NCBI RefSeq assembly: GCF_028206995.1 | Contig: NZ_JAQLFL010000002.1 | Location: 62,001-126,000 of the forward strand | DNA: 64,000 bases | DNA from: Collinsella aerofaciens | GTDB lineage: Bacteria; Actinomycetota; Coriobacteriia; Coriobacteriales; Coriobacteriaceae | Direction: 5' to 3' | Shown: one piece after another, positions 42,473 to 53,160 of the stretch | How the letters are laid out: each line of letters starts with the position of its first letter | Numbering within the stretch: position 1 is the first letter of the stretch | The notes under the pieces: model-generated | What the model was told of the DNA's origin: nothing | The model's input: the letters and a program-made list of their open reading frames with translations, nothing else | Databases searched by the model: none | Position numbers and translations under genes: made by a program

Positions 42473-43060
42473 ATGGATCATAAAATGTCGCGCTCGCCGT
42501 GGGTTATTCATTACGACGGTTCGAGCTGCAACGGATGCGATATCGAGGTGCTGGCCTCGCTCACGCCGCTGTTCGATGCGGAGCGCTTTGGCGTGGTCAA
42601 CACCGGCAACCCCAAGCATGCGGATATCTTTTTGGTGACGGGGTCGGTCAATGCCCAGAACCTGCCTGTCGTGCGCCAGATCTACAACCAGATGCTCGAG
42701 CTCAAGTGTGTGGTGGCATGCGGTATCTGCGCGTGCTCGGGCGGCGTGTTTCGCGATGCCTATAACGTGATCGGCGGCGTGGACCGCGCGATTCCCGTGG
42801 ATGTGTACGCGCCCGGGTGCGCCGTTCGCCCCGAGACGGTGATCGATGCCATCGTGGAGGCGTGCGGCATCCTGGATCAGAAGGAGGCCGTGATGCGTGC
42901 TGGCGGCGATCCGCTTACCGTGGGCGGCGCCGCTACCTGGGATGGTGGCGTTGAGCTGGGCGAGGGCGGGTTTGTGGCTGCGGGGGCCGGGGCTGACGAT
43001 GCGCCTGCTGGGACGTCCGCGGCCGGCGACGCGCCCGCCGCTGCAAAGGAGGGCGAGTAA
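42473..43060 (+). CDS. Ech-type hydrogenase small subunit (NuoB/EchC-like)
   Basis: This subunit carries the [4Fe-4S] cluster nearest the Ni-Fe site. The 195-residue protein has the four ligand cysteines in SSCNGCDIEV, ACGICACSGG and APGCAVRPE. After about residue 150 it has a Gly/Ala-rich tail (GGFVAAGAGADDAPAGTSAA) not found in normal EchC. The 12-base gap to the previous gene and TAATG overlap with the next support one operon. Confidence 0.92.
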   Translation: MDHKMSRSPWVIHYDGSSCNGCDIEVLASLTPLFDAERFGVVNTGNPKHADIFLVTGSVNAQNLPVVRQIYNQMLELKCVVACGICACSGGVFRDAYNVIGGVDRAIPVDVYAPGCAVRPETVIDAIVEACGILDQKEAVMRAGGDPLTVGGAATWDGGVELGEGGFVAAGAGADDAPAGTSAAGDAPAAAKEGE

Positions 43061-43779
43061 TGCAAAAGGCTATCTATACTACCGTCGGGATCGATGAGCT
43101 CCTGTCACATGTCCAGGCGCTCAAGGGCGTCGGCGCGCGCTTTGTGCAGATGCATGCCGAGCGCTGTGTGGACGACGGATCGTATCGCTTGGTCTATACG
43201 TTTATCGACGTTCGTGCTGCTCAGGAGCATATTGCGCAGGACGGCAGCTATGCGATCGAGAACCTGGTGGTTGAGGGCATCGACCAGTACCAGGAGATTC
43301 CGTCCATCAGCTCGTACTATCCGGCGGTATTCCCGTTTGAAAACGAAACGCACGACCTGTTTGGTCTTGCCATCACCGATATGCAGATTGACTTTAAGGG
43401 CTTTTTCTACCAGGTCTCGACTGCCGAACCCATGAGCGTTATCACGCCCGAGGTGAAGGCCGCGCGCGAGAAGGCCATGAAGGTCCGTGCTGCCGCCGAG
43501 GCCAAGGCGCGCAAGGCCGCGGCCGAGAAGGCCGTCGCTGCCGCGGCCGCTGCGGGGGAGGGCGCCGCGGGTGCCGGCGATGCTGCGAGCGCTGCTGCCG
43601 CCCAGCCCGCTGCGGCTGCCGGCTCCGATGCTCAGCACGATGAGGCTGCTGCGAAGGCCGCGCTCAAGGCCGCCGAGATGGAGGCAAAGCTCGCCGCCAT
43701 GGATCCCGAGAAGGCGGCCAAGGTCCGCGCGGCGCTTGCCGCAAAGGCCGCCCGCGACAAGCAGAAAAAGGAGGCGTAA
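43060..43779 (+). CDS. Ech-type hydrogenase subunit (NuoC/EchD-like) with Ala/Lys-rich tail
   Basis: The first 140 of 239 residues match the NuoC/EchD 30-kDa family (SYRLVYTFIDVRAAQEHI, SSYYPAVFPFENETHDLFGLAI, IDFKGFFYQV). The remaining hundred residues are a run of Ala, Lys, Glu and Gly (EAKARKAAAEKAVAAAAAAG), probably helical. Such a tail is not part of the family core. It joins the peripheral arm to the membrane part. Confidence 0.9.
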   Translation: MQKAIYTTVGIDELLSHVQALKGVGARFVQMHAERCVDDGSYRLVYTFIDVRAAQEHIAQDGSYAIENLVVEGIDQYQEIPSISSYYPAVFPFENETHDLFGLAITDMQIDFKGFFYQVSTAEPMSVITPEVKAAREKAMKVRAAAEAKARKAAAEKAVAAAAAAGEGAAGAGDAASAAAAQPAAAAGSDAQHDEAAAKAALKAAEMEAKLAAMDPEKAAKVRAALAAKAARDKQKKEA

Positions 43780-43784
43780 GGTCC

Positions 43785-44873
43785 ATGGCATATCGCTCCG
43801 TTATTCCGTTTGGCCCGCAGCACCCGGTGCTGCCCGAGCCGCTTCATCTGGACCTGGTGATCGAGGACGACCGCGTTCTCGAGGCAATTCCGCAGATCGG
43901 CTTTGTGCACCGCGGACTCGAGAAGCTCACCGAAAAGCGCGACATGCATCAGTTTGGCTACATCGCCGAGCGCATCTGCGGCATTTGCGCCGTGGGCCAC
44001 AGCTGCGGCTATGCCAGCGCCTGCGAGCGCATGCTCGACATCGAGGTGCCCGGCCGTGTGCAGTATATCCGCACCATTTTGCACGAGCTTTCGCGCATCC
44101 ACTCGCATCTGCTGTGGCTGGGCCTGCTCGCCGACGCCTTTGGCTTCGAGGCGCTGTTCTATCGGTCATGGACCCTGCGCGAGCAGATACTCAAGATTTT
44201 TGAGAGCACTTGCGGCGGGCGCGTGATTCTGTCGATTAACGAGATCGGCGGCCTTAAGCACGATATCGAGGACTCCGAGCTGGCGGGCATTGTCCAGACG
44301 CTCGATGCCATGCGTCCTGACTACGAGGCCCTGGTGCATACGTTTTTGGACGACAACAGCTGCGGCGAGCGCCTGCATGGCGTGGGCGTGATTAGCAAGA
44401 AAGACGCGCTGGAGCTTTCGATGGTCGGCCCGTTCGGTCGCGCCTCGGGCGTGGACTACGACGTGCGCATGTTTGGCGACGGTGCCTATGCGGACCTGGC
44501 TGCGTTTGAGCCCATCGTTGCCACCGATGGAGACTGCTATGCTCGCTGCCAGGTGCGTTGTGCCGAGGTCACGCAGGCCATGGACATCATTAAGGAGCTT
44601 GTGGACAAGATCCCACACGACGGTATCGGCGGGCGCACCAAGCTTACGCCGGCCGACGGCGCGCGCGGCGAGGTTGTGATTGAGCAGCCGCGCGGCGAGG
44701 CGTATTACTATGTGCGCGGCAACGGCACCAAGAATCTGGACCGTTTTCGCGTGCGCACGCCGACGTCGCAAAACCTGGCAGGTCTGACGCATGCGCTGCA
44801 GGGCGTGCTCATTGCCAACGTGCCCATGATTATCCTGACCATTGATCCCTGCATTAGCTGCACGGAAAGGTAG
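43785..44873 (+). CDS. Ech-type [NiFe] hydrogenase large subunit (NuoD/EchE-like)
   Basis: This is the catalytic subunit. The 362-residue protein keeps both Ni-Fe ligand pairs, RICGICAVGHS near the N-terminus and DPCISCTER at the C-terminus, which separates it from complex I NuoD. Also seen are GPQHPVLPEPLHL and GLKHDIED. The protein stops immediately at CTER with no cleavable C-terminal extension, so maturation would not need an endopeptidase. No hyp maturation genes are in the window. It follows EchD by 5 bases. Confidence 0.94.
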   Translation: MAYRSVIPFGPQHPVLPEPLHLDLVIEDDRVLEAIPQIGFVHRGLEKLTEKRDMHQFGYIAERICGICAVGHSCGYASACERMLDIEVPGRVQYIRTILHELSRIHSHLLWLGLLADAFGFEALFYRSWTLREQILKIFESTCGGRVILSINEIGGLKHDIEDSELAGIVQTLDAMRPDYEALVHTFLDDNSCGERLHGVGVISKKDALELSMVGPFGRASGVDYDVRMFGDGAYADLAAFEPIVATDGDCYARCQVRCAEVTQAMDIIKELVDKIPHDGIGGRTKLTPADGARGEVVIEQPRGEAYYYVRGNGTKNLDRFRVRTPTSQNLAGLTHALQGVLIANVPMIILTIDPCISCTER

Positions 44874-44880
44874 GCGCGGC

Positions 44881-45222
44881 ATGAGTTTGCTGACATTTGC
44901 CAAGACGGCCTTGGGCTCTGTGGTCAAGCAGCCGGTCACGGTGTGCTATCCGCAGGAGAAGCTCGCGGCGCCCAAGCGCCTGCGCGGGCACATCGTCAAC
45001 GACATGGACGTGTGCATCTGCTGCGGCATGTGCGCGCGCCGTTGCCCGGCGGGCGCGCTTGCGGTCGATCGCAAGGGTGGTACCTGGTCGATCGACCCGT
45101 ATGCCTGCGTGGTGTGCGGTGAGTGCATCGAGAGCTGCCCCAAGCACTGCCTGACTATGGACACCGCTCGTACTCCAGTTGCGGCGGACAAGACCCCCAC
45201 GGTAGAAACCAAGCCGGAGTAG
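44881..45222 (+). CDS. Ech-type hydrogenase ferredoxin subunit (EchF-like)
   Basis: The 113-residue protein has two [4Fe-4S] motifs, CICCGMCARRCP and CVVCGECIESCPKHC, in the order of EchF/NuoI. It would pass electrons between soluble ferredoxin and the catalytic module. ATG 44881 lies 7 bases after the previous stop. It is the last gene of the operon. Confidence 0.92.
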   Translation: MSLLTFAKTALGSVVKQPVTVCYPQEKLAAPKRLRGHIVNDMDVCICCGMCARRCPAGALAVDRKGGTWSIDPYACVVCGECIESCPKHCLTMDTARTPVAADKTPTVETKPE

Positions 45223-45243
45223 CGCCGGAATAGAGCTGGGATA

Positions 45244-45277
45244 GGGGCCGGTGGGGCAAAAATGCCCCACCGGCCCC
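45244..45277 (+). terminator. Strong hairpin ending the hydrogenase operon
   Basis: GGGGCCGGTGGGGCA pairs perfectly with TGCCCCACCGGCCCC around AAAA. No T-run follows, so it may work as a barrier or rely on Rho. Confidence 0.7.
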
Positions 45278-45306
45278 GCGCTTAAACGCGCGGTTGTGCC
45301 GTCGCG

Positions 45307-45461
45307 AACAAAACTATGTCGGTTTACGGGGCTGGATAGCGAACCTCCGACCATACCGAAAATCGCAAAAACAAAACCGCAGGTAGATTGCTTGCTGTTT
45401 TTCAAAAATAGGGGGTATGGATGAGGACTCCGACTTTAGCCCCGTAATCCGGCATAGTTTT
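45307..45461. repeat. Palindromic element A (left of adhesin)
   Basis: The ends AAAACTATGTCGGTTTACGG...(45310) and CCGTAATCCGGCATAGTTTT (to 45461) are complementary with two mismatches. The core has CCATACC/GGTATGG arms and AAACAAAACCGCAGGTAGA. Element C at 53412-53566 has the same ends, core and 152-base length in the same orientation. Together with a 28-base shared tail at 45499-45526 it fills the 479-base gap between the hydrogenase operon and the adhesin. Confidence 0.88.
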
Positions 45462-45701
45462 GAAATAGCACCATATCGGTGACAGCCCTTGAGCCCCCGG
45501 GGACGGAGGAAAACGGATCATTTTGGCCCGATGGCTCTGAGTCGCACCTATTTTCCTGCGAAAACGCCGTGTCTCAACTTTGGTGAGACATTTGTCTCAC
45601 GTTCAAAATCGAATCTGGAGCATGTGTCACCTGCTCAAATTGTGTCTCATTCCGTAACTTTAGGCTGATGCAAGGTCTGAGACCGCGAGAAGGGAGACGC
45701 G

Positions 45702-48700
45702 ATGGGTAAGTACACGAGGGGTCTCTTGGCGGTGATACTGGCCGTAGTGCTGGTGTTGCCGGCTGCAGCATTTGCCATGCTGCCCGAGGCCAACGCCAGG
45801 TCCAGCACCGGAATGGACGGACCGGAAGCGACAAAGGTAGTCGACCACGACACCAGTAACCATTGGTAGTTCTGGGCGGGCGACTATGACGGCAGTAAGG
45901 TCACGACGCAAAACGTCGGCCGAATTTGGACGGATAAGACGGTCCAAGCAATCGATGACGGGAAATCGGACTTTTTGACCACGCTTTCGGCGATGTCTTC
46001 GACATCCGATACAACGTCGCTGGTTTCCAAGCCGCTCGACATCGTAATGGTGCTCGATGCCTCTGGCTCAATGGATGATTCTATGGGTGGTGGAGATTCT
46101 ACCAAGCGTATCGTTGCGCTCAAGAATGCTGCCAACCACTTTATCGACACCATTGCCGAGCAAAACAAGGGCATTGAGGACGCGGAAAAACAGCACAAGG
46201 TCGCCATTGTTAAGTTCGCAGGCAAGAAGAAGGATGAAATCGGCAACGATACGTATCGCGATAATAATGGAAACAAGTGCAACCACTCGCAGACCATGAA
46301 GCCCCTGACGCCGTGTGTCGGTGATGACGCAACGAGCCTTAAGGAAACGGTCAACTCCATCAAGCCTAACGGCGCCACGCAGGCTGATTTCGGTATGCAG
46401 CTGGCCCAGGGAATCACCTCTGAGCGCGAGGGCGCCCAGAAGATCGTCGTGTTCTTCACCGATGGCTCTCCTACGAGTTCTAATGGTTTTGAGGCCGAGG
46501 TTGCTAAGGACGCCATCAATACCGCCAAGACCATAAAGAGCGGCGGGGCGACCATTTATACCATCGGTATCTTCAACGGTGCGAAGCCGGACGACGATCC
46601 AACAAGCAACGACACGAGCAATAAGAACAAGTTCATGCATGCCGTGTCGAGTAACTATCCGGATGCCACATCGTCCATAAGCTATGGCTTTCTTGGAACT
46701 AAGAAGTGGAATGTCAATTTTGGCAACCCCGTTGCCGGTGCCAGCTACTACAAGTCGGCGACCAACGCCGCCGAGCTTGATCAGGTCTTTAAGGACATCT
46801 CGAGTGCCATTACGTCGGGCAAGGGTTTCCCGACCAAGGTCGAGGGCAACAATCCCAACGGTTCCGGTTACATCACATTCGAGGACGAGCTGGGCGCCTT
46901 CATGCAGGTCGACGGGTTTACCGGTGCCGAGTACAACGGCAGGACCTATGGCGCCGCCACCAAGTCGACCGATGGCAATATCGATACCTATACGTTTGAT
47001 GGCGAGCTCGCTCACCTGGTGATCACGGTCGACCGTGCGGACGAGAAAAAACCCCAGCGCGGTGACATCGTGACAGTCAAGGTCCCTGCATCGCTCATTC
47101 CGTTGCGCCGTTTTATCGTTGACGAGTCAGCGGGCACGTTCGTGGTTGACTCCACGGATGCCATCTCGCCTATCCGCGTTGCATATGCATCGAGTGTAAA
47201 GGCTGTTGCACGCAAAAACCTGTTTACTCCCAATGACGTACCGGGACTGCGGGATTACATCAATGAGCACAAGGACGCTGATTCCAATACCGTTAGCTTC
47301 TACGCCAACAAGTGGACCGGCGACGATGCGGGCGATACGGTCGCGAGCTTTGAGCCTGCTGCTACGAACAGCTACTACTACTTCCAAAAGCTAACGCCCG
47401 TCTATACGGACGCAGCTTGCACCAAGCTTGCAACGGAAAAGCCTTCGGGCTCTAAGACCTATTGGTACAAAGATGAGTTTATGGCGCAGAACTCGTCGGG
47501 CGCGCCGTACGATGATTCCGTTTCGATCCCGGTTAAGGGAAGCGAGCTCGAAAGCTTTGAAGGCGCTTTGGTAAAGGACGTCGATCACTGGTCGATTAAG
47601 GCTGGTACCGCGCGCCTCGCCTTTATCAATCAGCTCCACACCACCAAGGAACGTGTTGGCGGAAACCCGACTGACACCGCACGCGACGTAATCAATCCCC
47701 AGTGGAACAACACGAAGGTTGTTTCCGGCGCGACGAAGGTCAATGTCTATCTGGGCAATAACGGCAAGATTAACTTTACGCTCAATACCAAGCCGACAAC
47801 GTTGACAACTGCCGACTTTGGCCTGGTCAAGGTGCTCGAGGGACGCGACTGGACGAATGAGGACAAGTTTGAGTTTGGCCTGACGTCCGAGGGCAACGCC
47901 CCGATGCCTGAGTCCAAGATTGCGGTTGCAACAAAGGGCCATGCGGGCATTAGCTTCGGCGAGATTGCCTATGACAAGCCGGGCACGTATGTCTACAAGG
48001 TTAGCGAGAAGCATGCCGGGACCACGGTCGACGGCATCGCCTACAGCGACAACGTTGCAGAGTTTACCGTGACAGTGAAGCCCAATGAGAAGGGCAAGCT
48101 TGAGGCTTCTGCGACGAAGACCTCGGGCGAGACTGAGTTCAAGAACACCTATGCTGCGGATCATGTTGAGTCCAGTGTTACCGACCAGATCAAGGCGACC
48201 AAGTCCCTGACCGGCCGCGACCTCGAGGCAGACGAGTTCAGCTTTGAGCTGCACGAGGTTAAGGGCGAGGGCTCGGAGCTTATCGAGACTGTAAAGAATG
48301 ACGCTAACGGCAATGTTGCGTTCAGCCCCATCGAGTACACCGAGATCGGTCAGCACACCTACACGTTGCGCGAGGTCAAGGGCAACGCTGGTGGCATCAC
48401 CTACGACGAAAACGTCTACACCATCGTGACGATCATCAGCGATAACGGTAAGGGCCAGCTGGTGGCTACGCATAAGCTGAAGGGTGCCGAGGACGTTAAG
48501 AGCATCGAGTTCAAGAACGCTTACAATCTGACCCCCAAGAGCTTCAGCGTCACCGATAAGATCGCCGCGACCAAGTCCCTGACTGGGCGCGACGTCAAGG
48601 CCGGCGAGTTCTCCTTTGAGCTCGTCGAGGGCGACAAGGTCGTCGCCACCGGCACTAACGCCGCCGACGGCAAGATCGCGATGACTGCCATCGAGTACAC

Positions 48701-51700
48701 CGAGGCCGGCGAGCACACCTACACGTTGCGCGAGGTCAACGGCGGAACCGCCAGCAACGGTATATCTTACGACGGCAAGACCTATACCATCGTGACCACC
48801 ATCACCGATAACGGCGACGGCACCCTCAAGGCCGAGCATGTCCTGAAGGACGCCAAGGTTGCCGAGTTCAAGAATGCCTACAACCTGACGCCTACGGACT
48901 CCAGCGTCACCGACCGGATCAAGGCGACCAAGTTCCTGACCGGGCGCGACCTCAAGGAAGGCGAGTTCTCCTTCGAGCTCGTCGAGGGCGACAAGGTCGT
49001 CGCCACCGGCAAGAACGCCGCTGACGGCACGGTTGTCATGGACAAAATCACTTACGACAAGCCCGGCAAGCACACCTACACGCTGCGCGAGGTCAGGGGC
49101 AACGTCGGTGGTATCACCTACGATGCCGCGACCTACACCATCGAGACTGTCGTCAAGGACAACGGCGACGGCACGCTCGGCGTAGAGCATAAGCTGAAGG
49201 GCGCCGACGAGGCGAAGTTTACCAACTCCTACGAGCCTGGCTCCAAGAGCTCCAGCGTCACCGACCAGATTACCGCGATCAAGTCCTTGGACGGCCGTGA
49301 CCTCAAGACCGGCGAGTTCCGTTTTGAGCTCGTCGAGGGCAATAACGTAGTCGCCACCGGCACCAACAATGCCGACGGCAAGATCGTGATGGATTCCGTC
49401 ACCTACACCGCGGCTGGCGAGCACACCTACATGCTGCGCGAGACCAAGGCCGGCGCCACCGAAAACGGCATTACCTACAGCACCTCTGAGTACACTATCG
49501 TGACCATCGTCAAGGACAACGGCGACGGCGCCCTTAGCGTGGAGCACAAGCTGCAGAACGCCGACGAGGCGATCTTCGAGAATACCTACACGGTGGCCCC
49601 CAAGAGCTCCAGTGTCACCGACCAGATCACCGCGACCAAGTTCCTGACCGGGCGCGACCTCAAGGAAGGCGAGTTCTCCTTCGAGCTCGTCGAGGGTAAC
49701 GATGTCGTCGCCACCGGCAAGAACGACGCCCGCGGCAAGATCACGATGAGCCCCATCGAGTACACCGCTGCCGGCAAGCACACCTACACGCTGCGCGAGG
49801 TCCCGGGCGACGCCGGCAACGGCATCACCTACGACGGCAAGACCTACACCATCGAGACGACCGTCACCGACAACGGCAAGGGTGAGCTCGTGGTAAAGCA
49901 TGAGCTGAATGGAGCCGACGAGGCGAAGTTCAACAACAGCTACAAGCCGAATCCTGGCGAGTTCAGTGTCACCGACCAGGTCACCGCGACCAAGTTCCTG
50001 ACCGGGCGCGACCTCAAGGACGGCGAGTTCTCCTTCGAGCTCGTCGAGGGCGAGGGCGAGGACGCCAAGGTCGTCGCCACCGGCACCAACAATGCCGAAG
50101 GCAACATCACGATGAACGCCGTGAAGTACACCGAGGCCGGCAAGCATACCTACACGCTGCGCGAGGTCAACGGCGGAACCACCAGCAAGGGCATCACGTA
50201 CGGCGACGCCAAGTACACCATCGAGACCACCATTACCGACAAGGGCGATGGCACGCTCAAGGCTGAGCATGTCCTGAAGGACGCCACGGCTGCGACCTTC
50301 AAGAACACCTACAGCGTGACCCCGCTCGACGCAGAGCTCGACTTTGATCTGAGTAAGGCTATCGACGGTCGCGACTGGACGGACTCCGACGAGTTCAGCT
50401 TTACCATCACCGCCGCCGAGGGCACCCCGCTGCCCGATCCTGCAACCGTGACCGTGAACAAGCACGATGCGAAGGATGGCATCGCTGCCGTCAAGTTCGG
50501 CAAGATCCGCTACACGGCTGCCGGAACCTACACGTACGAGATCCGCGAGAACGCGGGTAACGCGGCCGGCATGGCGTATGACGGGCATGTCGCGACCGCC
50601 GAAGTGACCGTGACTGAGGACGGCGAGGGCAAGCTGACCGCCAATGTCACCAAGAAGGAAAACGGACGCTTCACCAACACGTACCGCACTGAGCTTAACT
50701 ACACCGCGGCCGGCGGCCTCAAGCTCAGCAAGAGCCTCTCCGGACGTCCTATGACCGAGGGTCAGTTCACGTTTACCGTGACGCCTGCCGACGAGGCCTC
50801 GGCCAACGCGCTTGGCCTGCTGCCCGGAGCCAACAACTTCAAGTCCCCTGCGACGGCAGAGGCAACGGTCGGCCTGATCGACATCCTGGCTGGCCATGAG
50901 GTCAAGTTTACGCAGGCTGACGCCGGCAAGACCTTCACGTACACCGTAGCCGAGAAGAATGACGGCAAGCCCGGTTACACCTACGACGACGCCGTGCGTA
51001 CCGTGACGATCGCCGTCGCCGATGACGGTGCCGGTACGCTTACCGCCACGACGACCGTCTCCGGCGGTCCCGAGGGTACGCATACGACGGTCCACAAGAG
51101 CGGTGAGAACAAGGTCGAGAGTGCCCTGGTTCCGTTCCACAACAGCTACAGCGCTACGACCAATACGCCTGGTGGTACCGCTGCTCAGGTTGTCGCCACC
51201 AAGACCCTGACCGGTCGTCCGATGGCCGACGGCGAGTTCTGGTTCGGCATTGCCTATCAGGGCGAGCTTGTGGGCTACGAAAACCTCAAGCCTAATATCG
51301 GCGGGCATGTGAGCTTTGATGCGCTGCACTACGACACCGAGATGCTTGCCAATCTTGAGGCGGCTGGGCTTGCCCATCGTACCGACAAGGACGGTAAGCT
51401 CGCTTGGACCATTAACTACACGGCCTACGAAGATTTATTCGGGCTGCCGAATGGCGTTTCCGCTACAACGTGGAGCTTTGGCTTTAAGGTTATCGTTGTC
51501 GACAACGGTGACGGTACCCTGACGGCAACGGTCGACTACGGTGGCGTCGAGCCCTTGTTCGAAAACGTCTACGGCGCCGAGGCCGTGGATGCCGCACTCA
51601 TCGGCACCAAGAAGCTCCAGGCAGCCGAGGGCCTGGCCCCGGCCGACATCGCGGGTAAGTTTACCTTTACCGTGACCGCTGACGAGGCGGGTGCCCCGAT

Positions 51701-53018
51701 GCCCGAGCGCACGACCGCAACCAACGACGCGGCCGGCAACGTGGACTTTGGCAAGATCCACTTTACGCTCGAGGACCTCAACCGCGCCCTGGGCGTGACG
51801 GACGATGCGACCGATAAGGCCGAGGCAGACGAAGCTGACGAGGCTGAGGCCGACGAGGCAGAGGCTGAAGAGGCCGACGCCGACGCTGATGCCAACGCCG
51901 ACGAGCCCAGCGACGAGTCCGAGCCCGCAGATCCCGCTGCCCCGCGCTCGCACACCTTTACCTACACGGTGGCCGAGTCCGGTAGCGCCCCTGGCGTGAC
52001 CAACGACACCAACGCCACGCGCAAGGTTTCCTACACCGTGACCGATGACGGTGCCGGACATCTGATCGTCAAGCGCGACGGCGGCGACGGTGCGGCCTTT
52101 ACGTTCACCAACACGTACGGCGTGGCACCTACCGATTCTTCCGTGACCGATCAGGTCAAGACGGTTAAGCGTCTGACCGGCCGCGACCTTGCAGCTGGCG
52201 AGTTCACGTTTGAGCTGCTCGAGGACGGCGTGACTGTCGCTAGTGGCACCAACGACGCCAACGGTAACGTTACGCTGAGCCCGATCCGCTACGAGGCGCC
52301 CGGTACGCACACGTACACGCTGCGCGAGGCTTGCCCCAACGCGCTCGGCCTGTACAAGGGCGTCACCTATGACGGCACGACCTACACCGTCGTGACCACC
52401 GTCTCCGACAACGGCGACGGCACGCTGACCGCGACGCACAAGCTCGAGGGAACCACCGAGTCGGCTGGCTTTACCAACAAGTATCACGCCATGCCCACGC
52501 AGGTTTCCATCGGCGCCATCAAGGTGCTCGAGGGACGCGAGCTCAAGAAGGACGAGTTTAGCTTTAAGCTCGTTGGCGAGGACATCGAGTCTACGGTTAC
52601 CAACGATGCCGACGGCAAGATCAACTTCGACAAGTTCGAGTACGACGAGCCCGGTACGTACGTCTACACCATCAGCGAGGTCAAGGGCGACGAGGCCGGT
52701 ATGACCTACGACAAGTCCGTCTTTACCGCGACCGTCAACGTGGTCGACGACGGCGAGGGCAACCTCAAGGCGAACGTTGCCTTTACCAAGGGCGACAAGA
52801 GCGTCGAGGGTATCGTGTTCAACAACACGTACAAGAAGCCCGAGACGCCCGTGCCGACGCCCGATCCCGGCACGCCCAAGACCGTGACGAACATCGTTAA
52901 GACGGTTAAGGGTTTCCTGCCCACCACGGGTGACCAGCAGGCCGCCGCACTGCTCATGGCATTTGTTATCGCCATGGCCGGCGTCGGAGCCCTGGTCTGG
53001 GGTATCCGTAAGCGCTAG
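45702..53018 (+). pseudogene. Giant LPXTG adhesin/pilin-like protein interrupted by an in-frame TAG at codon 56
   Basis: ATG 45702 (after AGAAGGGAG) starts a signal peptide (MGKYTRGLLAVILAVVLV...AAAFA). Codon 56 (45867-45869) is TAG, after DTSNHW. The same frame then stays open for about 2,383 codons: FWAGDYDG, a von Willebrand A domain with the MIDAS-type DASGSMDD and TDGSP, about 13 pilin-isopeptide (Spy0128/FctA-like) repeats from 47.8 to 52.85 kb, then LPTTG, a hydrophobic helix and KR. Repeats keep a Lys (ATKxLTGRDL), Glu (YTLRE) and Asn (FKNTY) suited to isopeptide bonds. A downstream TTG at 45975 could start a product with no signal peptide. If TAG is real, the protein is secreted only with read-through. 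Confidence 0.85.
48165..50325 (+). repeat. Tandem near-identical domain repeats in the adhesin
   Basis: Six consecutive units of about 117 codons begin SVTD(Q/K/R)I and end F(K/N/T)N(T/S/A)Y. DNA identity is high: 65 bases at 48924-48988 and 49632-49696 are identical, and 49986-50050 differs at one base. Flanking domains before and after are more diverged. Confidence 0.85.
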
Positions 53019-53028
53019 GCACGCTGGC

Positions 53029-53056
53029 AGCGCCCGGGGCCAAAAGGCCCCGGGCG
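53029..53056 (+). terminator. Hairpin after the adhesin
   Basis: CGCCCGGGGCC and GGCCCCGGGCG pair perfectly around AAAA, 11 bases past the adhesin stop, without a T-run. Confidence 0.6.
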
Positions 53057-53100
53057 GCCGGCGGGGAGCCAGAACATAGCCCCCACCCCCACCCCCCCAG

Positions 53101-53140
53101 CCGCCACGGAGGCATCTCCCTCCTCCGTGGCGGTGCTTTT
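53101..53140 (+). terminator. Terminator of the adhesin gene
   Basis: CCGCCACGGAGG and CCTCCGTGGCGG form a perfect 12-bp stem with a nine-base loop, followed by TGCTTTT. Confidence 0.85.
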
Positions 53141-53160
53141 GTGCGTTGGGGAGGAGGGCG

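Noticed and set aside
39578..45222. Complex I (NADH dehydrogenase) operon
   Set aside because: The large subunit keeps both Ni-Fe CxxC motifs and the gene set is that of Ech; NuoE, F and G and the other Nuo subunits are missing.
39012..45869. Genetic-code change with TAG as a sense codon
   Set aside because: TAG ends many conserved genes at the right place in this window, so it acts as a normal stop.
45975..45977. TTG at 45975 as the true adhesin start
   Set aside because: It would leave no signal peptide and has no ribosome site, while ATG 45702 in the same frame provides both.
47391..51377. A 1,328-codon open frame on the minus strand opposite the adhesin
   Set aside because: It mirrors the repeated GC-biased codons of the plus-strand adhesin, has no ribosome site and no recognisable domain. 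Other long minus-strand frames (10479-13175, 18597-20480) are explained the same way.
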